Notes under the pieces: generated by a model
The model's database searches: none
Told to the model about the DNA's origin: nothing
The model's input: the letters and a program-made list of their open reading frames with translations, nothing else
Program-made: the position numbers and the translations under genes
Shown here: piece by piece, positions 53,798-63,513 of the stretch
Layout: each line of letters begins with the position of its first letter
Position numbering within the stretch: the stretch's first letter is position 1
Assembly: GCA_902622705.1 (NCBI GenBank)
Contig: CACNQT010000001.1
Coordinates: forward strand, 62,001-126,000
Reading direction: 5' to 3'
Length of the DNA stretch: 64,000 nt
Source: an uncultured Prochlorococcus sp.
GTDB lineage: Bacteria > Cyanobacteriota > Cyanobacteriia > PCC-6307 > Cyanobiaceae

Positions 53798-54421
53798 TTA
53801 ACTAGTAAACTTCCTATAAATTATTGAAAAATTATTTGCCGGCATATTAATAATTTCTTCTTGAAAAAAGTTATTTTTTTTACCTTCTTCACTAACTTCC
53901 TTAAGATCTCTAATCCCCCAAAGATCATTCTGCATTTTTAATGAATTATCAAATAGATAATTACTTCTACTTGTATGCTTATTATCAATTCTAAATGGTC
54001 CATACAATATCAAAAATTGTCCCTTTTTTAATAATTTTCCTGACTCCCTAAAGAGAGCAACAGTACAAGTCCATTCTGCTACATGAATCATATTAATAGA
54101 AACTATGCCTTGCAAAGAATGTACTACCTTCGGTGGAATTTCCCAAGGAATTTTTTCTACATCAAGTTCAAGAGGTTGGGGCATTTTCTTGCTTAAATTT
54201 TCATGCTCAATCCAAGAACTTATACTTTTTCTATGTACTATCTCAGGATCACTTGTTTGCCAAATCACTTCTGGGAAACGTTTTTGAAAAACTACGCCAT
54301 GCTCTCCACTACCACTTCCTATTTCCAATATTGAACCATTTCTATTTATTATTTTGGATAGTACATCTCCAATAAAGGCTCTATTTCTTCTAGTAGCCCG
54401 AAAAAAAAGTCTATTTTCCAA
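53798..54421 (-). CDS. DUF938-family SAM-dependent methyltransferase
   Basis: ATRRNRAFIGDVLSKII...ILEIGSGSGEHGVVFQKRFPEVIWQTSDPE. Confidence 0.9.
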   Translation of the reverse strand: MENRLFFRATRRNRAFIGDVLSKIINRNGSILEIGSGSGEHGVVFQKRFPEVIWQTSDPEIVHRKSISSWIEHENLSKKMPQPLELDVEKIPWEIPPKVVHSLQGIVSINMIHVAEWTCTVALFRESGKLLKKGQFLILYGPFRIDNKHTSRSNYLFDNSLKMQNDLWGIRDLKEVSEEGKKNNFFQEEIINMPANNFSIIYRKFTS

Positions 54422-54471
54422 AATGAAAATAATTAGAATATGCAGTAAGAATGATTATTCTGATATTCTCT

Positions 54472-54636
54472 TTATTTCACTTTTCTCAATTTAGGAGTCT
54501 TAAAGAATATTATCTTAAGGCTAAAAAATAGAATCGCAACTGTAAGAGCAGGTAAAATATAAAGTATTAAATCAGAATTAAACAGTGAAGGAATTCTTGC
54601 GAAAATTAAATGCATGTAATAAGTAGCAAATGACAT
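54472..54636 (-). CDS. Single-TM mini protein, 54 aa (not in ORF track)
   Basis: MSFATYYMHLIFARIPSLFNSDLILYILPALTVAILFFSLKIIFFKTPKLRKVK. Confidence 0.5.
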   Translation of the reverse strand: MSFATYYMHLIFARIPSLFNSDLILYILPALTVAILFFSLKIIFFKTPKLRKVK

Positions 54637-54994
54637 TAGAATTTTTTCATCTGATTTATTATTAGCAAATATTTTAAATCTAAGAACTATTTTTTCTTAA
54701 AAATAAGAATTTTAAATTAAAAGAGTCAGCCTGTATCCCTACTAGCTGACTCTTCAAATATTTTAATTTAATTTAGTTTCAATTGAGGATTAAGTTCTAT
54801 AAAACAATCTCTTAAGTATATTTTATATATCAAATTTAGAAAAAATCATATTGTTAATAACATATATATAGATACATATTTGTCGCACTATTGTTATTTT
54901 TTGCATTTAGTTTGCATTTAATTTGCATTTTCACCAATTATTCTTCACTTAAATCAATAAATATGTTATATTTGTTTACAAATTACACAAAAAA

Positions 54995-55102
54995 ATGACT
55001 CCAGAAGCAGAACGTTTTAATGGCTGGGCAGCAATGTTAGGATTTGTTGCAGCAGTTGGCGCATATGTAACAACAGGCCAAATTATTCCAGGTTGGTTCT
55101 AA
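54995..55102 (+). CDS. hli: High-light-inducible protein (Hlip), 35 aa (not in ORF track)
   Basis: MTPEAERFNGWAAMLGFVAAVGAYVTTGQIIPGWF. Confidence 0.9.
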   Translation: MTPEAERFNGWAAMLGFVAAVGAYVTTGQIIPGWF

Positions 55103-55242
55103 TGAATAAAAACGAACCAAAGATTGTTGAAAAAGAAAAGATTGTAGCTGAAAAGCTCAACGGAAGATTTGCCATGCTAGGTTTCATAGCACTTATCGGA
55201 GCTTATTTAACCACAGGTCAAATTATTCCGGGTTTTATCTAA
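55102..55242 (+). CDS. hli: High-light-inducible protein (Hlip), 46 aa, coupled by TAATG overlap (not in ORF track)
   Basis: MNKNEPKIVEKEKIVAEKLNGRFAMLGFIALIGAYLTTGQIIPGFI. Confidence 0.9.
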   Translation: MNKNEPKIVEKEKIVAEKLNGRFAMLGFIALIGAYLTTGQIIPGFI

Positions 55243-55265
55243 CCAAAATAAAAAAATTCTTTTTT

Positions 55266-55294
55266 AGAACCAAAACTTTTTGGTTCTTTTTTTT
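55266..55294 (+). terminator. Intrinsic terminator of the hli pair
   Basis: AGAACCAAAA-CT-TTTTGGTTCT followed by T tract. Confidence 0.85.
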
Positions 55295-55446
55295 TATATT
55301 TTTATCGTTATTTGATTCTCCCAAAAAATTGTAGTTTAAATATTCCTAAATCAAATAACGATATTAAACTAAAAGATCAGTCTAAAAACTCTACCGGGAT
55401 AATGAATATAGAATTAGATTTGATTTATTGATAAGTGGTAAGTAAC

Positions 55447-55551
55447 ATGATTAACCTAAGTTTGGAAATACTTTTTTGGCTTATTTTATTAATTTATATT
55501 TGTGCAAGATTCACTCAAACTGAAAAAGGCTATAGGGAAAAACAATATTAG
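55447..55551 (+). CDS. Single-TM mini protein, 34 aa (not in ORF track)
   Basis: MINLSLEILFWLILLIYICARFTQTEKGYREKQY. Confidence 0.4.
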   Translation: MINLSLEILFWLILLIYICARFTQTEKGYREKQY

Positions 55552-55708
55552 AATTTAAATTAACCAACTAAAATTAAATGAGGGTGCTGCAGATTTTATC
55601 CAGATTAAAAGGGTAAAGGCAAGAAAGATTAATTTTATTTTTTTCTTTTCAAAATTTAAATTAATCTAATAAATAATGCTAAATTAATTAAAATAATCGT
55701 AGAAATTA

Positions 55709-55837
55709 ATGAGGGTAAAACTTGAACCTGATACAGCTTTTATTGGAAAAAAATTCGCATATATTTTTCTAGGGGTAATATTTGGTTTGAATGCAATAAC
55801 TTTTGCATGGTTTTTTTTATTTTCTAATTTGAATTAA
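55709..55837 (+). CDS. Single-TM mini protein, 42 aa (not in ORF track)
   Basis: MRVKLEPDTAFIGKKFAYIFLGVIFGLNAITFAWFFLFSNLN. Confidence 0.45.
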   Translation: MRVKLEPDTAFIGKKFAYIFLGVIFGLNAITFAWFFLFSNLN

Positions 55838-55949
55838 AAAAATATTATCAATAGAAATAACGTTAAATTGTTAGAAAATTTAGGTATAAATCATAAATAA
55901 TGATATTTAATTCAAAAGCTATAATTTATAAGTTTAATAAAATTAATTA

Positions 55950-56156
55950 TTAAAAAATTCCTGGTATGATCTGCCCAGTTGTTACGTAAGCGCCTAACAT
56001 TGCAACAAAACCAATCATAGCCCATCTACCATTTACTTTTTCTGCATTTTGAGGATATCCATCATAGGATACTGATTCATCAATATAAGGTCTAGTTTCT
56101 GATGGGAACATATTTTGTCTTCCGCCTGATTCTGTTGTTACTCCTGTATTTGACAT
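55950..56156 (-). CDS. hli: High-light-inducible protein (Hlip), 68 aa
   Basis: AEKVNGRWAMIGFVAMLGAYVTTGQIIPGIF. Confidence 0.92.
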   Translation of the reverse strand: MSNTGVTTESGGRQNMFPSETRPYIDESVSYDGYPQNAEKVNGRWAMIGFVAMLGAYVTTGQIIPGIF

Positions 56157-56389
56157 TTAAAAAAATATAATTGTTAACTAAAGTAACATAAATATTAACT
56201 TATGTAAACCAAAGCAGGAGAATATCTATTGATAAGCATTTATTGACCAGTATGTGACATTTTTGTTAAAAATAGATTTAAAAATTTTTCATTAATTTTT
56301 TTTCTCATGATCTACTTAGCGGGACGAGCCATAAGAATAAGCATTTATACTCACAATAAGTAATTTTACTTATTATTATGTATATAGCA

Positions 56390-56490
56390 TTTAGGAAGTG
56401 CTTAGCTGGTTAACCTCAGAAAATCTGAATTTAACTAGGTCGTCATGAGCTTGCAGGTGGGATACTTGCAGGCTCTTTTAATTTTTTAAA
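56390..56490 (+). ncRNA. Candidate structured small RNA ending in an intrinsic terminator
   Basis: Hairpin 1 CTGGTTAA(56406-56413)/TTAACTAG(56431-56438) with inner TCAGA-AAA-TCTGA; hairpin 2 GAGCTTGCAGG(56447-56457)/CTTGCAGGCTC(56465-56475), then TTTTAATTTTTT. No ORF. Confidence 0.6.
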
Positions 56491-56600
56491 TAAGAAATAA
56501 ATAACTTACTATATAATTTTTCATTATGAACCGCTAAATCATTAAACGAATGTCAAATATTTAATTTAATGCTAAATAGAAAATAGACTAAGCAAAGTGT

Positions 56601-56702
56601 ATGTCTTTAGATTTTATTCTTATTCCTTCGTGTATTATTATTATCCTTTTTCTTTTCAATAGAGAAAATAAAATCTACAAAAGAAATCAAAAAGCTAAGT
56701 AA
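56601..56702 (+). CDS. Single-TM mini protein, 33 aa (not in ORF track)
   Basis: MSLDFILIPSCIIIILFLFNRENKIYKRNQKAK. Confidence 0.4.
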   Translation: MSLDFILIPSCIIIILFLFNRENKIYKRNQKAK

Positions 56703-56828
56703 TTTAATTAATTAAGAGAGTATTCAAAGAATGATTTAAAACTTTATTGATTATCACAACATAATAGATGCCAAAACTACTATTTTGGATTTAGATTTTT
56801 GAGCACATAAGAGAAATTTCAAGAGAAT

Positions 56829-56948
56829 CTAGGCTAAATTTTTACCTAAAATTAATTTATCCCAATATAATCTTGAATTATTAATTTGCTCTAATTTTTG
56901 TTGGCAATGTATGCACTTACATTCTTTTAATAAAGTTTTATTTTTCAT
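56829..56948 (-). CDS. Small protein with CKCIHC cluster, 39 aa (not in ORF track)
   Basis: MKNKTLLKECKCIHCQQKLEQINNSRLYWDKLILGKNLA. Confidence 0.4.
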   Translation of the reverse strand: MKNKTLLKECKCIHCQQKLEQINNSRLYWDKLILGKNLA

Positions 56949-57139
56949 TAATTTCCTCTTTTTTTTTAAATATACAAATTCTTTATCTTTATGCAAGAGT
57001 TAATAAATTATTTTTTAATTACTTGGCAAAGAAATGACTATATAAGGTGGGACCTCTTAAGTAATAATTTTATATTGGTCTCCAAATCATTATTATTTTA
57101 TAATGCAAGAAAGACAGCACAAAATCAAATAAATACCTT

Positions 57140-58345
57140 TTGAAACTTTCAAATCAATCACTTTTTAAAAAAACCATCAATAAAATAATTGCTCCATGGT
57201 ATTCAATATCTTTAATTGATAGATGGTTATTGGGGCAAATAATACCACCTATGGTATTCGCAATTTCTGCTTTTACAGTTATTTCATTATCTGTTGGCGT
57301 AATGTTCGATCTTATAAGAAAAATAGTTGAATATGGTTTGCCTTTATTTTTAGCCTTAAAAGTTCTTTTTTTTAGTTTACCCAGCTTTTTAGTTTTATCA
57401 TTCCCTATGGCAGTTTTGCTTTCGACATTATTAGCCTATGGAAAATTATCAAGCAATTCTGAATTATTAGCACTTAAATCATTGGGGATAAAAACTTCAA
57501 GAATCATTGCTCCAGCTATCGCTCTTTCAATATTTATGACGGGATTAACTTTTTACTTTAATGATAATTTAGTCCCTAAAAGTAATAAGTTAGCTGAGAA
57601 AACATTAAGATCAGGAATGGGAAGTTCTTTTAGCAGCGAAGCAGAAAAATATAATATTATGTTTGCAAGATATGGTTCTAGAATAGATGCATCTTCTAAG
57701 AAACCGACAAAAAGGAATAATCTCCTTACTCATATATTTTATGCTACATGGTTTAAAAACAACATCATGAATGGGGTTACTTTATTAGATTATTCTAGAG
57801 AAGATATTCAACAAATCCTAAAGGCAGACTCAGCAAAATTTGATAGGAAAAATTCTTCTTGGATATTTTACGAAGGAAGTATTGTATCAATTGCACCAAA
57901 CGGACAAACTACGAATATTAAATTTAAAGAATATACATATCCTTTCGTAGAAGGGCCCTTGGAGTTAGCAAAAGTACCTAAAGATGCTAATGAGATGACT
58001 TTGAAGCAGGCTTTAAAAGCAGAAAAAATATACCAAAAAACTGGTAACCTCAAAGAGATAAGAAGAATTCAAGTCCGCATTCAAGAGAAATTCACTCTGC
58101 CTTTTGCATGCATAGTATTTGGTTTAATAGGAAGTAGCTTAGGATCAAAATCTAATTTGAGATCTTCGAAAAGTCAGGGATTTGGCTTAAGTGTGATTCT
58201 TATATTAATTTATTATGTAATGTCATTTGTATTCAGTTCATTTGGAGTAAAAGGTTTGTTAGCCCCAGTTATTGCTGCTTGGTTACCTGTTTTAATATCT
58301 TTGGGAGGTGGAATATATTTCTTGAGAAAATCAAGTTCTTTTTAG
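57140..58345 (+). CDS. LptF/LptG-family (YjgP/YjgQ) permease
   Basis: LIDRWLLGQIIPPMVFAISAF...LPSFLVLSFPMAVLLSTLLAYGKLSSNSELLALKSLGI; TTG start. Confidence 0.88.
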   Translation: MKLSNQSLFKKTINKIIAPWYSISLIDRWLLGQIIPPMVFAISAFTVISLSVGVMFDLIRKIVEYGLPLFLALKVLFFSLPSFLVLSFPMAVLLSTLLAYGKLSSNSELLALKSLGIKTSRIIAPAIALSIFMTGLTFYFNDNLVPKSNKLAEKTLRSGMGSSFSSEAEKYNIMFARYGSRIDASSKKPTKRNNLLTHIFYATWFKNNIMNGVTLLDYSREDIQQILKADSAKFDRKNSSWIFYEGSIVSIAPNGQTTNIKFKEYTYPFVEGPLELAKVPKDANEMTLKQALKAEKIYQKTGNLKEIRRIQVRIQEKFTLPFACIVFGLIGSSLGSKSNLRSSKSQGFGLSVILILIYYVMSFVFSSFGVKGLLAPVIAAWLPVLISLGGGIYFLRKSSSF

Positions 58346-58413
58346 TCTTTTACATTTATAAATAGAAAATAAACATAATAAATTTATTATAAAAAGATAG
58401 GTCTAAAGTTTTT

Positions 58414-58998
58414 TTAGAACCTATCTATTCTTTTATAACCATACCAATCAGGATAATTAGTTTCCTCAACTAAATTATTTTCTAAAATTAATTCTATTTC
58501 CCAACTACCTATTTTTTTAATAAGTTGACAATCATCACAACTAATTAACATTTTTAGAGATGCAATATCATCTTTATGCTTTTTTCTACAACCATTCAGC
58601 AATTTAGATTTAGCTATATTTTTTGCCTCTAAGGAACTTGAAGCAACGAATAAACCAAATTCATGTTTTTCTTGCATTGAACTTGGATCATAACCTCCAA
58701 TATTGACAAACCATAGATTTTTTTTGGGATTTATTTGATCAAGTGATTGCTTATTTTTCGTTTTATTTTTTTCAAAATTTTTCAAACATATCTTATAACC
58801 ATCTATATATTCTATTTTTTTATAACTATCAATATGTAAACCATCAATTGATCCAAACCAATTCTTTCTTAAGACATTAAATGTATCTTCAATTTTTGAG
58901 CCCACTACCCACCTAACATCATGTAACTCAATATTAGCTTTATCCGCTCTTCCTCCAAGAACAACCAGAAAAAGATAATTTCTTTCAGATGTTTTCAC
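58414..58998 (-). CDS. DUF1543-domain protein
   Basis: YLFLVVLGGRADKANIELHDVRWVVGSKIEDTFNVLRKNWFG. Confidence 0.8.
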   Translation of the reverse strand: MKTSERNYLFLVVLGGRADKANIELHDVRWVVGSKIEDTFNVLRKNWFGSIDGLHIDSYKKIEYIDGYKICLKNFEKNKTKNKQSLDQINPKKNLWFVNIGGYDPSSMQEKHEFGLFVASSSLEAKNIAKSKLLNGCRKKHKDDIASLKMLISCDDCQLIKKIGSWEIELILENNLVEETNYPDWYGYKRIDRF

Positions 58999-59074
58999 TA
59001 TAAAAAAAGAAATTTGTAATGTTTAAATCTTAAAGATTTATACTACTAATTTTTTTAAAAATTATGTATATAGT

Positions 59075-59218
59075 TTATTTAAACCAACCTTTTTTCTGTG
59101 ATTTAACTTCCGGGGATGTCTTAATTTTTGGAACTTCGTCAACTCTACCCTTAATAATCATCAAAGGGACTAATGCCCATAGAGATAGAAATAATATCCA
59201 AAATAAATAAATGTTCAT
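59075..59218 (-). CDS. Single-TM mini protein, 47 aa (not in ORF track)
   Basis: MNIYLFWILFLSLWALVPLMIIKGRVDEVPKIKTSPEVKSQKKGWFK. Confidence 0.5.
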   Translation of the reverse strand: MNIYLFWILFLSLWALVPLMIIKGRVDEVPKIKTSPEVKSQKKGWFK

Positions 59219-59712
59219 TGTTAAATGTCATGTAGAATTTATATTAAGGATCTTTTAATAAATTCTGTGGGTTTCTTTTTAAAGTTCTGATTTGAGTGTA
59301 TAATCTGGCTATTTTTGCTTCTTTAAGGAATATTATTTAATAATATTTTTTGAAGTGGGCATTTAGATAATATTTTCTAATTTTGATTGGATATAATAAA
59401 TAATTTGGTAATATCTGCACTCAACATGACCACTGCTTTGCATCAGAAGATGAAGAGCGCAAATATATAATGACATGTTAAAAACTTATTCGTGAATATC
59501 ATTAATTTAAACTATTCTTTCTAAACATAATTTCCTAAATAACAGTTCATTTTACTTGAAATAAACATCTAAAATTTATAGCTGATAACCCTCAATAGGA
59601 CATCAAAACTACATGAATTAATTTAATAGATTATTGACAATTTATGATGATTTATAAACATAATTTATAAAATTTACCAACAAAAATAATTATCTTTTTT
59701 TTTTTTAATATT

Positions 59713-59856
59713 ATGTTTTTAGTGTACCTTTTACTAAATAGAATTTTGTCTTATTTTGCCCAACCCAACTTTATAATCTATGACGAATGGTTTGATGATG
59801 ATTTAGAAAAAACCAATTTTGATATTAAAAATAAAAAAAAGGCGTACCAAATTTAA
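59713..59856 (+). CDS. Small hypothetical protein, 47 aa (not in ORF track)
   Basis: MFLVYLLLNRILSYFAQPNFIIYDEWFDDDLEKTNFDIKNKKKAYQI. Confidence 0.4.
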   Translation: MFLVYLLLNRILSYFAQPNFIIYDEWFDDDLEKTNFDIKNKKKAYQI

Positions 59857-60467
59857 TAAATAAGCTTTTTACTCTAAAACATAATTTTTTTGTTTTCAAA
59901 ATTAATGCTTAATTTCTTTCCTTATAGATTTATATTCTGAATTAATGTCTCTAACAAATTCATCGAATTCTTATTTAGCGTTTTTATATTAATTAATAAT
60001 TCTTTTAGTTTTCTCATAAAGCAATAATGTAAATGATATTGGATTTAAATACTCAATCCAATATCATGTCAAACAATAAACGCGGTTAGGCACAAAACTT
60101 ATAGTTGTTAATTTTGGAATTTTTATATTGATCAATTATCTTATTCAATAAAGCTCCTTTAGTTTTCCTTTTAACCATTAAAGCAATATCTTTTGCATAA
60201 GTTTTAATTTTCCTTCATATATTTTACTTTTTCTACTCAATTTCTTGAAAGTATTTTTTTCAAGAGTATAACAGTAGTCAAAAAACTTGGTATTTTCTTT
60301 TTTGGAAGTATAAATAGTCATAAAAATAACTAAAAAGTATAAAAAAAATTAAAAATAATTTTTTAAACATTTTTAATTTAAGTTGAAATTACTATTGCAT
60401 AAAATCAAAACAACTTAAGAAAAAAATAAGCTAATAAGTCTTTATTAAAAATCCATATATATAAATT

Positions 60468-60662
60468 TTATTTTTTTTCTCTTAATTCTGGGAAGCATTT
60501 AGTAATATGTATCAATTCATAAACCTCTCTACTATCGTATTTTTTGTTAGGGGTCCCACTCCCAACTTCTATTCCTTTTGCTTTCATCTTCTTTAATATC
60601 AATTCCTTTCTTTGCATACTAGACATAGATTTGAATTTTTTGATCCGTTCCTCTTTATTCAT
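60468..60662 (-). CDS. Small basic hypothetical protein, 64 aa
   Basis: MNKEERIKKFKSMSSMQRKELILKKMKAKGIEVGSGTPNKKYDSREVYELIHITKCFPELREKK. Confidence 0.55.
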   Translation of the reverse strand: MNKEERIKKFKSMSSMQRKELILKKMKAKGIEVGSGTPNKKYDSREVYELIHITKCFPELREKK

Positions 60663-60945
60663 TAGATATTAATTAAATTGTATTTTGAAGGTAATATAAA
60701 TTAGCGATTCATTAAGTAAGTAAGAAAACCAGTAAATGTAAGTAATTTAAATCCAATAAAAAAGGGCAAATATTTCTTGACCTTTTTGCCAAGGGGTAAT
60801 ATTTTTTTTAATGAATTAACTACAGTTTGCATCACAAATTTTATCTTAGGATATACTAACGAATTTTTCTTAAAATTATCACATTAACAATTTGTATATT
60901 TGAAATAGTACATCTAAACTAAAATGGAAACCTTTCTTATTTTTT

Positions 60946-61332
60946 ATGAATGATCAAGAAACAATAATTTCATTATTAAATGAATTTGCCACTCCAAAAA
61001 AAATGGCTTCTTTTTTTCTTAACAATGCTACTAAAGATTTTTTATTCATAAGACCAAGTGGTAATCCTATAGATGCTAAAGGATTTAAAGAATTGATTTC
61101 TGGTGATATAGTTCAAGAAAAGGCAGAAATAACCAAAATTCACCGATTAGAATTTTTAAGTGAAAATATAATAATGTGCATTTTTACACTAGGTTCAAAA
61201 TTTACTTATAAAGGTACAGCTAATGATGACTTACCAACAGTTACATCTATTTTTAAAAAAGTAAATAATGTTTGGAAAATTCACTGGATGCAAAGATCTA
61301 CCGGAAATTCAGATTTATCTTTATGGGATTAG
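60946..61332 (+). CDS. NTF2/SnoaL-like fold protein
   Basis: 128 aa; VTSIFKKVNNVWKIHWMQRS at the C-terminus is typical of NTF2-like proteins. Confidence 0.6.
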   Translation: MNDQETIISLLNEFATPKKMASFFLNNATKDFLFIRPSGNPIDAKGFKELISGDIVQEKAEITKIHRLEFLSENIIMCIFTLGSKFTYKGTANDDLPTVTSIFKKVNNVWKIHWMQRSTGNSDLSLWD

Positions 61333-61448
61333 CAAAGTTAAAAGCCCGTTTAATGGTTCTAATACTTTTATATTGCTCTTTTGTTGGTTTATTTATTTTA
61401 GAAAATAAAATTCCTAAAAAAATACGAATGACTATTATCTTTTTTTGA
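61323..61448 (+). CDS. Single-TM mini protein, 41 aa, overlapping the upstream ORF by 10 nt (not in ORF track)
   Basis: MGLAKLKARLMVLILLYCSFVGLFILENKIPKKIRMTIIFF. Confidence 0.4.
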   Translation: MGLAKLKARLMVLILLYCSFVGLFILENKIPKKIRMTIIFF

Positions 61449-61919
61449 AAAAATTACTTCTTTTTGCTAAATAATTTGAATTTAAAGTAAAAATATACAC
61501 ATTAGAAAGACTAGCACCTATATCTAAAAATAATTAAGCAATTAGTAAATTACTCATTTTTTTAGAGGTCGCAACAATTTTTTTGTAAAGTTCTTCAGAA
61601 ATAGGTTTCATATCCTTTTAAAAACTGATTACAAATTAGTTATTTCTAAATTAATTTCTCGTTACGAAATATACGAATATATGAATTTTTAAATAGGCAA
61701 AAAATATCATCACAATAAGTTTTTCTTATAACGTATTAATAAATAATGAGTTCAAAAACCTAAATAAATGCCCTAACTTTTTTAAGAAAAAAATTAGAAA
61801 ACTTATTTCAAGTAAATAGATCCTCTATACGTAAGCTTTATCACCTTTTCTTCTTGTTTTCTACAATATACGAATGACTTTCCATTGAAATACATGTTTA
61901 CCATGATGCAGCTCCTAAA

Positions 61920-62015
61920 CTTGCTCAAGTCCCCGTCCTATGGCTTGAGTCGTACTGCGTTCTATCAGATGGTAGAGCGGACGATTTTGTAGTATTCACT
62001 ACAATCTATTTATAA
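61920..62015. ncRNA. Candidate three-hairpin structured RNA or element (strand unknown)
   Basis: CTCAAG(61924)/CTTGAG(61949); CGTTCTATC-AGAT-GGTAGAGCG (61958-61979); TTGTAGT-ATTC-ACTACAA (61987-62004). Confidence 0.45.
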
Positions 62016-62040
62016 AGTATTTATACTTAGATGTCAACAA

Positions 62041-62187
62041 TTAATAGAAACTAAACTTGAATTTAAAATTAGATTCTGCTCTCATAAACTCCCTTAAAAG
62101 AATAAAAAACATATAACCACGAGTAACTCCAATAAAAACTGAAACAAATGCTAGAACTAAACAAATAGGGCAATGTGGGAATCCCAT
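62041..62187 (-). CDS. Small membrane protein with CPIC motif, 48 aa (not in ORF track)
   Basis: MGFPHCPICLVLAFVSVFIGVTRGYMFFILLREFMRAESNFKFKFSFY. Confidence 0.45.
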   Translation of the reverse strand: MGFPHCPICLVLAFVSVFIGVTRGYMFFILLREFMRAESNFKFKFSFY

Positions 62188-62519
62188 TATTTAGTTTCCA
62201 ATATAAATTTTAATTCAGCCTCTGCATTGAGAATGTCAATTCTTCTTTTAAGTAGTTTAAAAAATTTAATTATTTTTTTCAAAATTAAAACTTTTTTAGG
62301 CATCAATAATAATATTATTCTAAGAATGAATATATCAATGAGCAAAAATACTGAATCCATTGATATAACTAAAGTTTTGTAGCATAATTATACAAAATCA
62401 ACTCCATCATATGCTCAGATACTCTTGATCAATTAACCCAAAAAGGCTTTTTCAGAATCAAATATAATAATTTGTGATCTCGTTATTATGTAGTGCTATT
62501 TTTCTTTTGCCAAAAAAAA

Positions 62520-62580
62520 TAGAGCAGGCTAAAGCCCCATACTCCTCGAGGATTTAGTCCGCTGCCTAAAGCCTTAGAAT
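62520..62580. ncRNA. Candidate folded intergenic RNA element (strand unknown)
   Basis: GCAG-GCTAAA (62524-62533) pairs with TTTAGT..CTGC (62553-62565); inner TCC-TCGA-GGA (62543-62552). Confidence 0.35.
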
Positions 62581-62961
62581 GCAAATTTTTCTAAATCAAT
62601 ATGCAACTATTCCACATGAGATAAATATCTTAATTGCTTAATAAATTTATTTTGTTTATTACTATTACAAAAATGATAATTTTATTTAAATTAGTTTTTT
62701 AATCTTCGTGGATTAAGCTTTAGTAAATTTATTTTACTTGTTACTAATAAGATCAGCCGAATCTCATTATGGAGGATCATTTTATCTTTAGAAGTTCCAT
62801 CTAATTCAATCAAAAGTTTTTTTTAGGTTTAAATATTTAAATTCATAGCTTTCTGAACATTGAATAACTAATTTGAGTTAAGTTGGTTAATTATCTCTAT
62901 TGCAAATAAAGATAAGGTTGTTAATCTTGCACTTAGAGAAGAAACTTAATTTCTTAAACTG

Positions 62962-63171
62962 ATGCAATTTGATCATTTAAATTTCAACGAAGATGATGGC
63001 CTCATGTCAATAGAAGATTTAAGGGCTTTACGTCTTCAAAAAAAGAAAATTGAAAGTGATAAGAAAGCTAGGAAATATATTCTGGATATAAATCAAAGAT
63101 ATAGAAAAATGAGTACCCGCAAAAGTAATAACTTTTTAAGGAATATGAACCCTTTTAAAAAGGCCGCATAA
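62962..63171 (+). CDS. Small basic hypothetical protein, 69 aa
   Basis: MQFDHLNFNEDDGLMSIEDLRALRLQKKKIESDKKARKYILDINQRYRKMSTRKSNNFLRNMNPFKKAA. Confidence 0.55.
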   Translation: MQFDHLNFNEDDGLMSIEDLRALRLQKKKIESDKKARKYILDINQRYRKMSTRKSNNFLRNMNPFKKAA

Positions 63172-63260
63172 ATTATTAAACTTGATTTTGTTAATTTGTT
63201 TAACTTTGCAACTTTCAGAGTAAGATTTTAATGGTGTTTCTTTGGAAGAGTTTCACCAAG

Positions 63261-63286
63261 AGGGGTCAATTTTTGGCCCCTTCTTT
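63261..63286 (+). terminator. Possible intrinsic terminator
   Basis: AGGGGTC-AATTTTT-GGCCCCT followed by TCTTT. Confidence 0.5.
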
Positions 63287-63513
63287 ACGGAGATATTTTT
63301 TAATTAAACTAGTTCTAAAATAAAAATAATGCTTTCTTAGAATGCAAAAGTGATTTAAACCTTTTGTTTAAAATTTCTATTACCACTTAATGAAAATCCT
63401 ATATCTTCAACTAAAATCCTTTATTAAAAAAAAAAAGTTTTAGCATATGGACCATATACCTAAATTTATAGAATTTATTCAATAATTACAAATTTTTTCA
63501 TTTGCGATTTTTA

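Noticed and set aside
61958-62004. Complete tRNA gene suggested by TCAGATGGTAGAGCGG
   Set aside because: No acceptor stem or T-arm (GGTTCRAATCC) at the expected distance; kept only as a structured element.
61900-62600. tmRNA (ssrA) candidate
   Set aside because: No recognisable tag-peptide reading frame or tRNA-like ends could be found.
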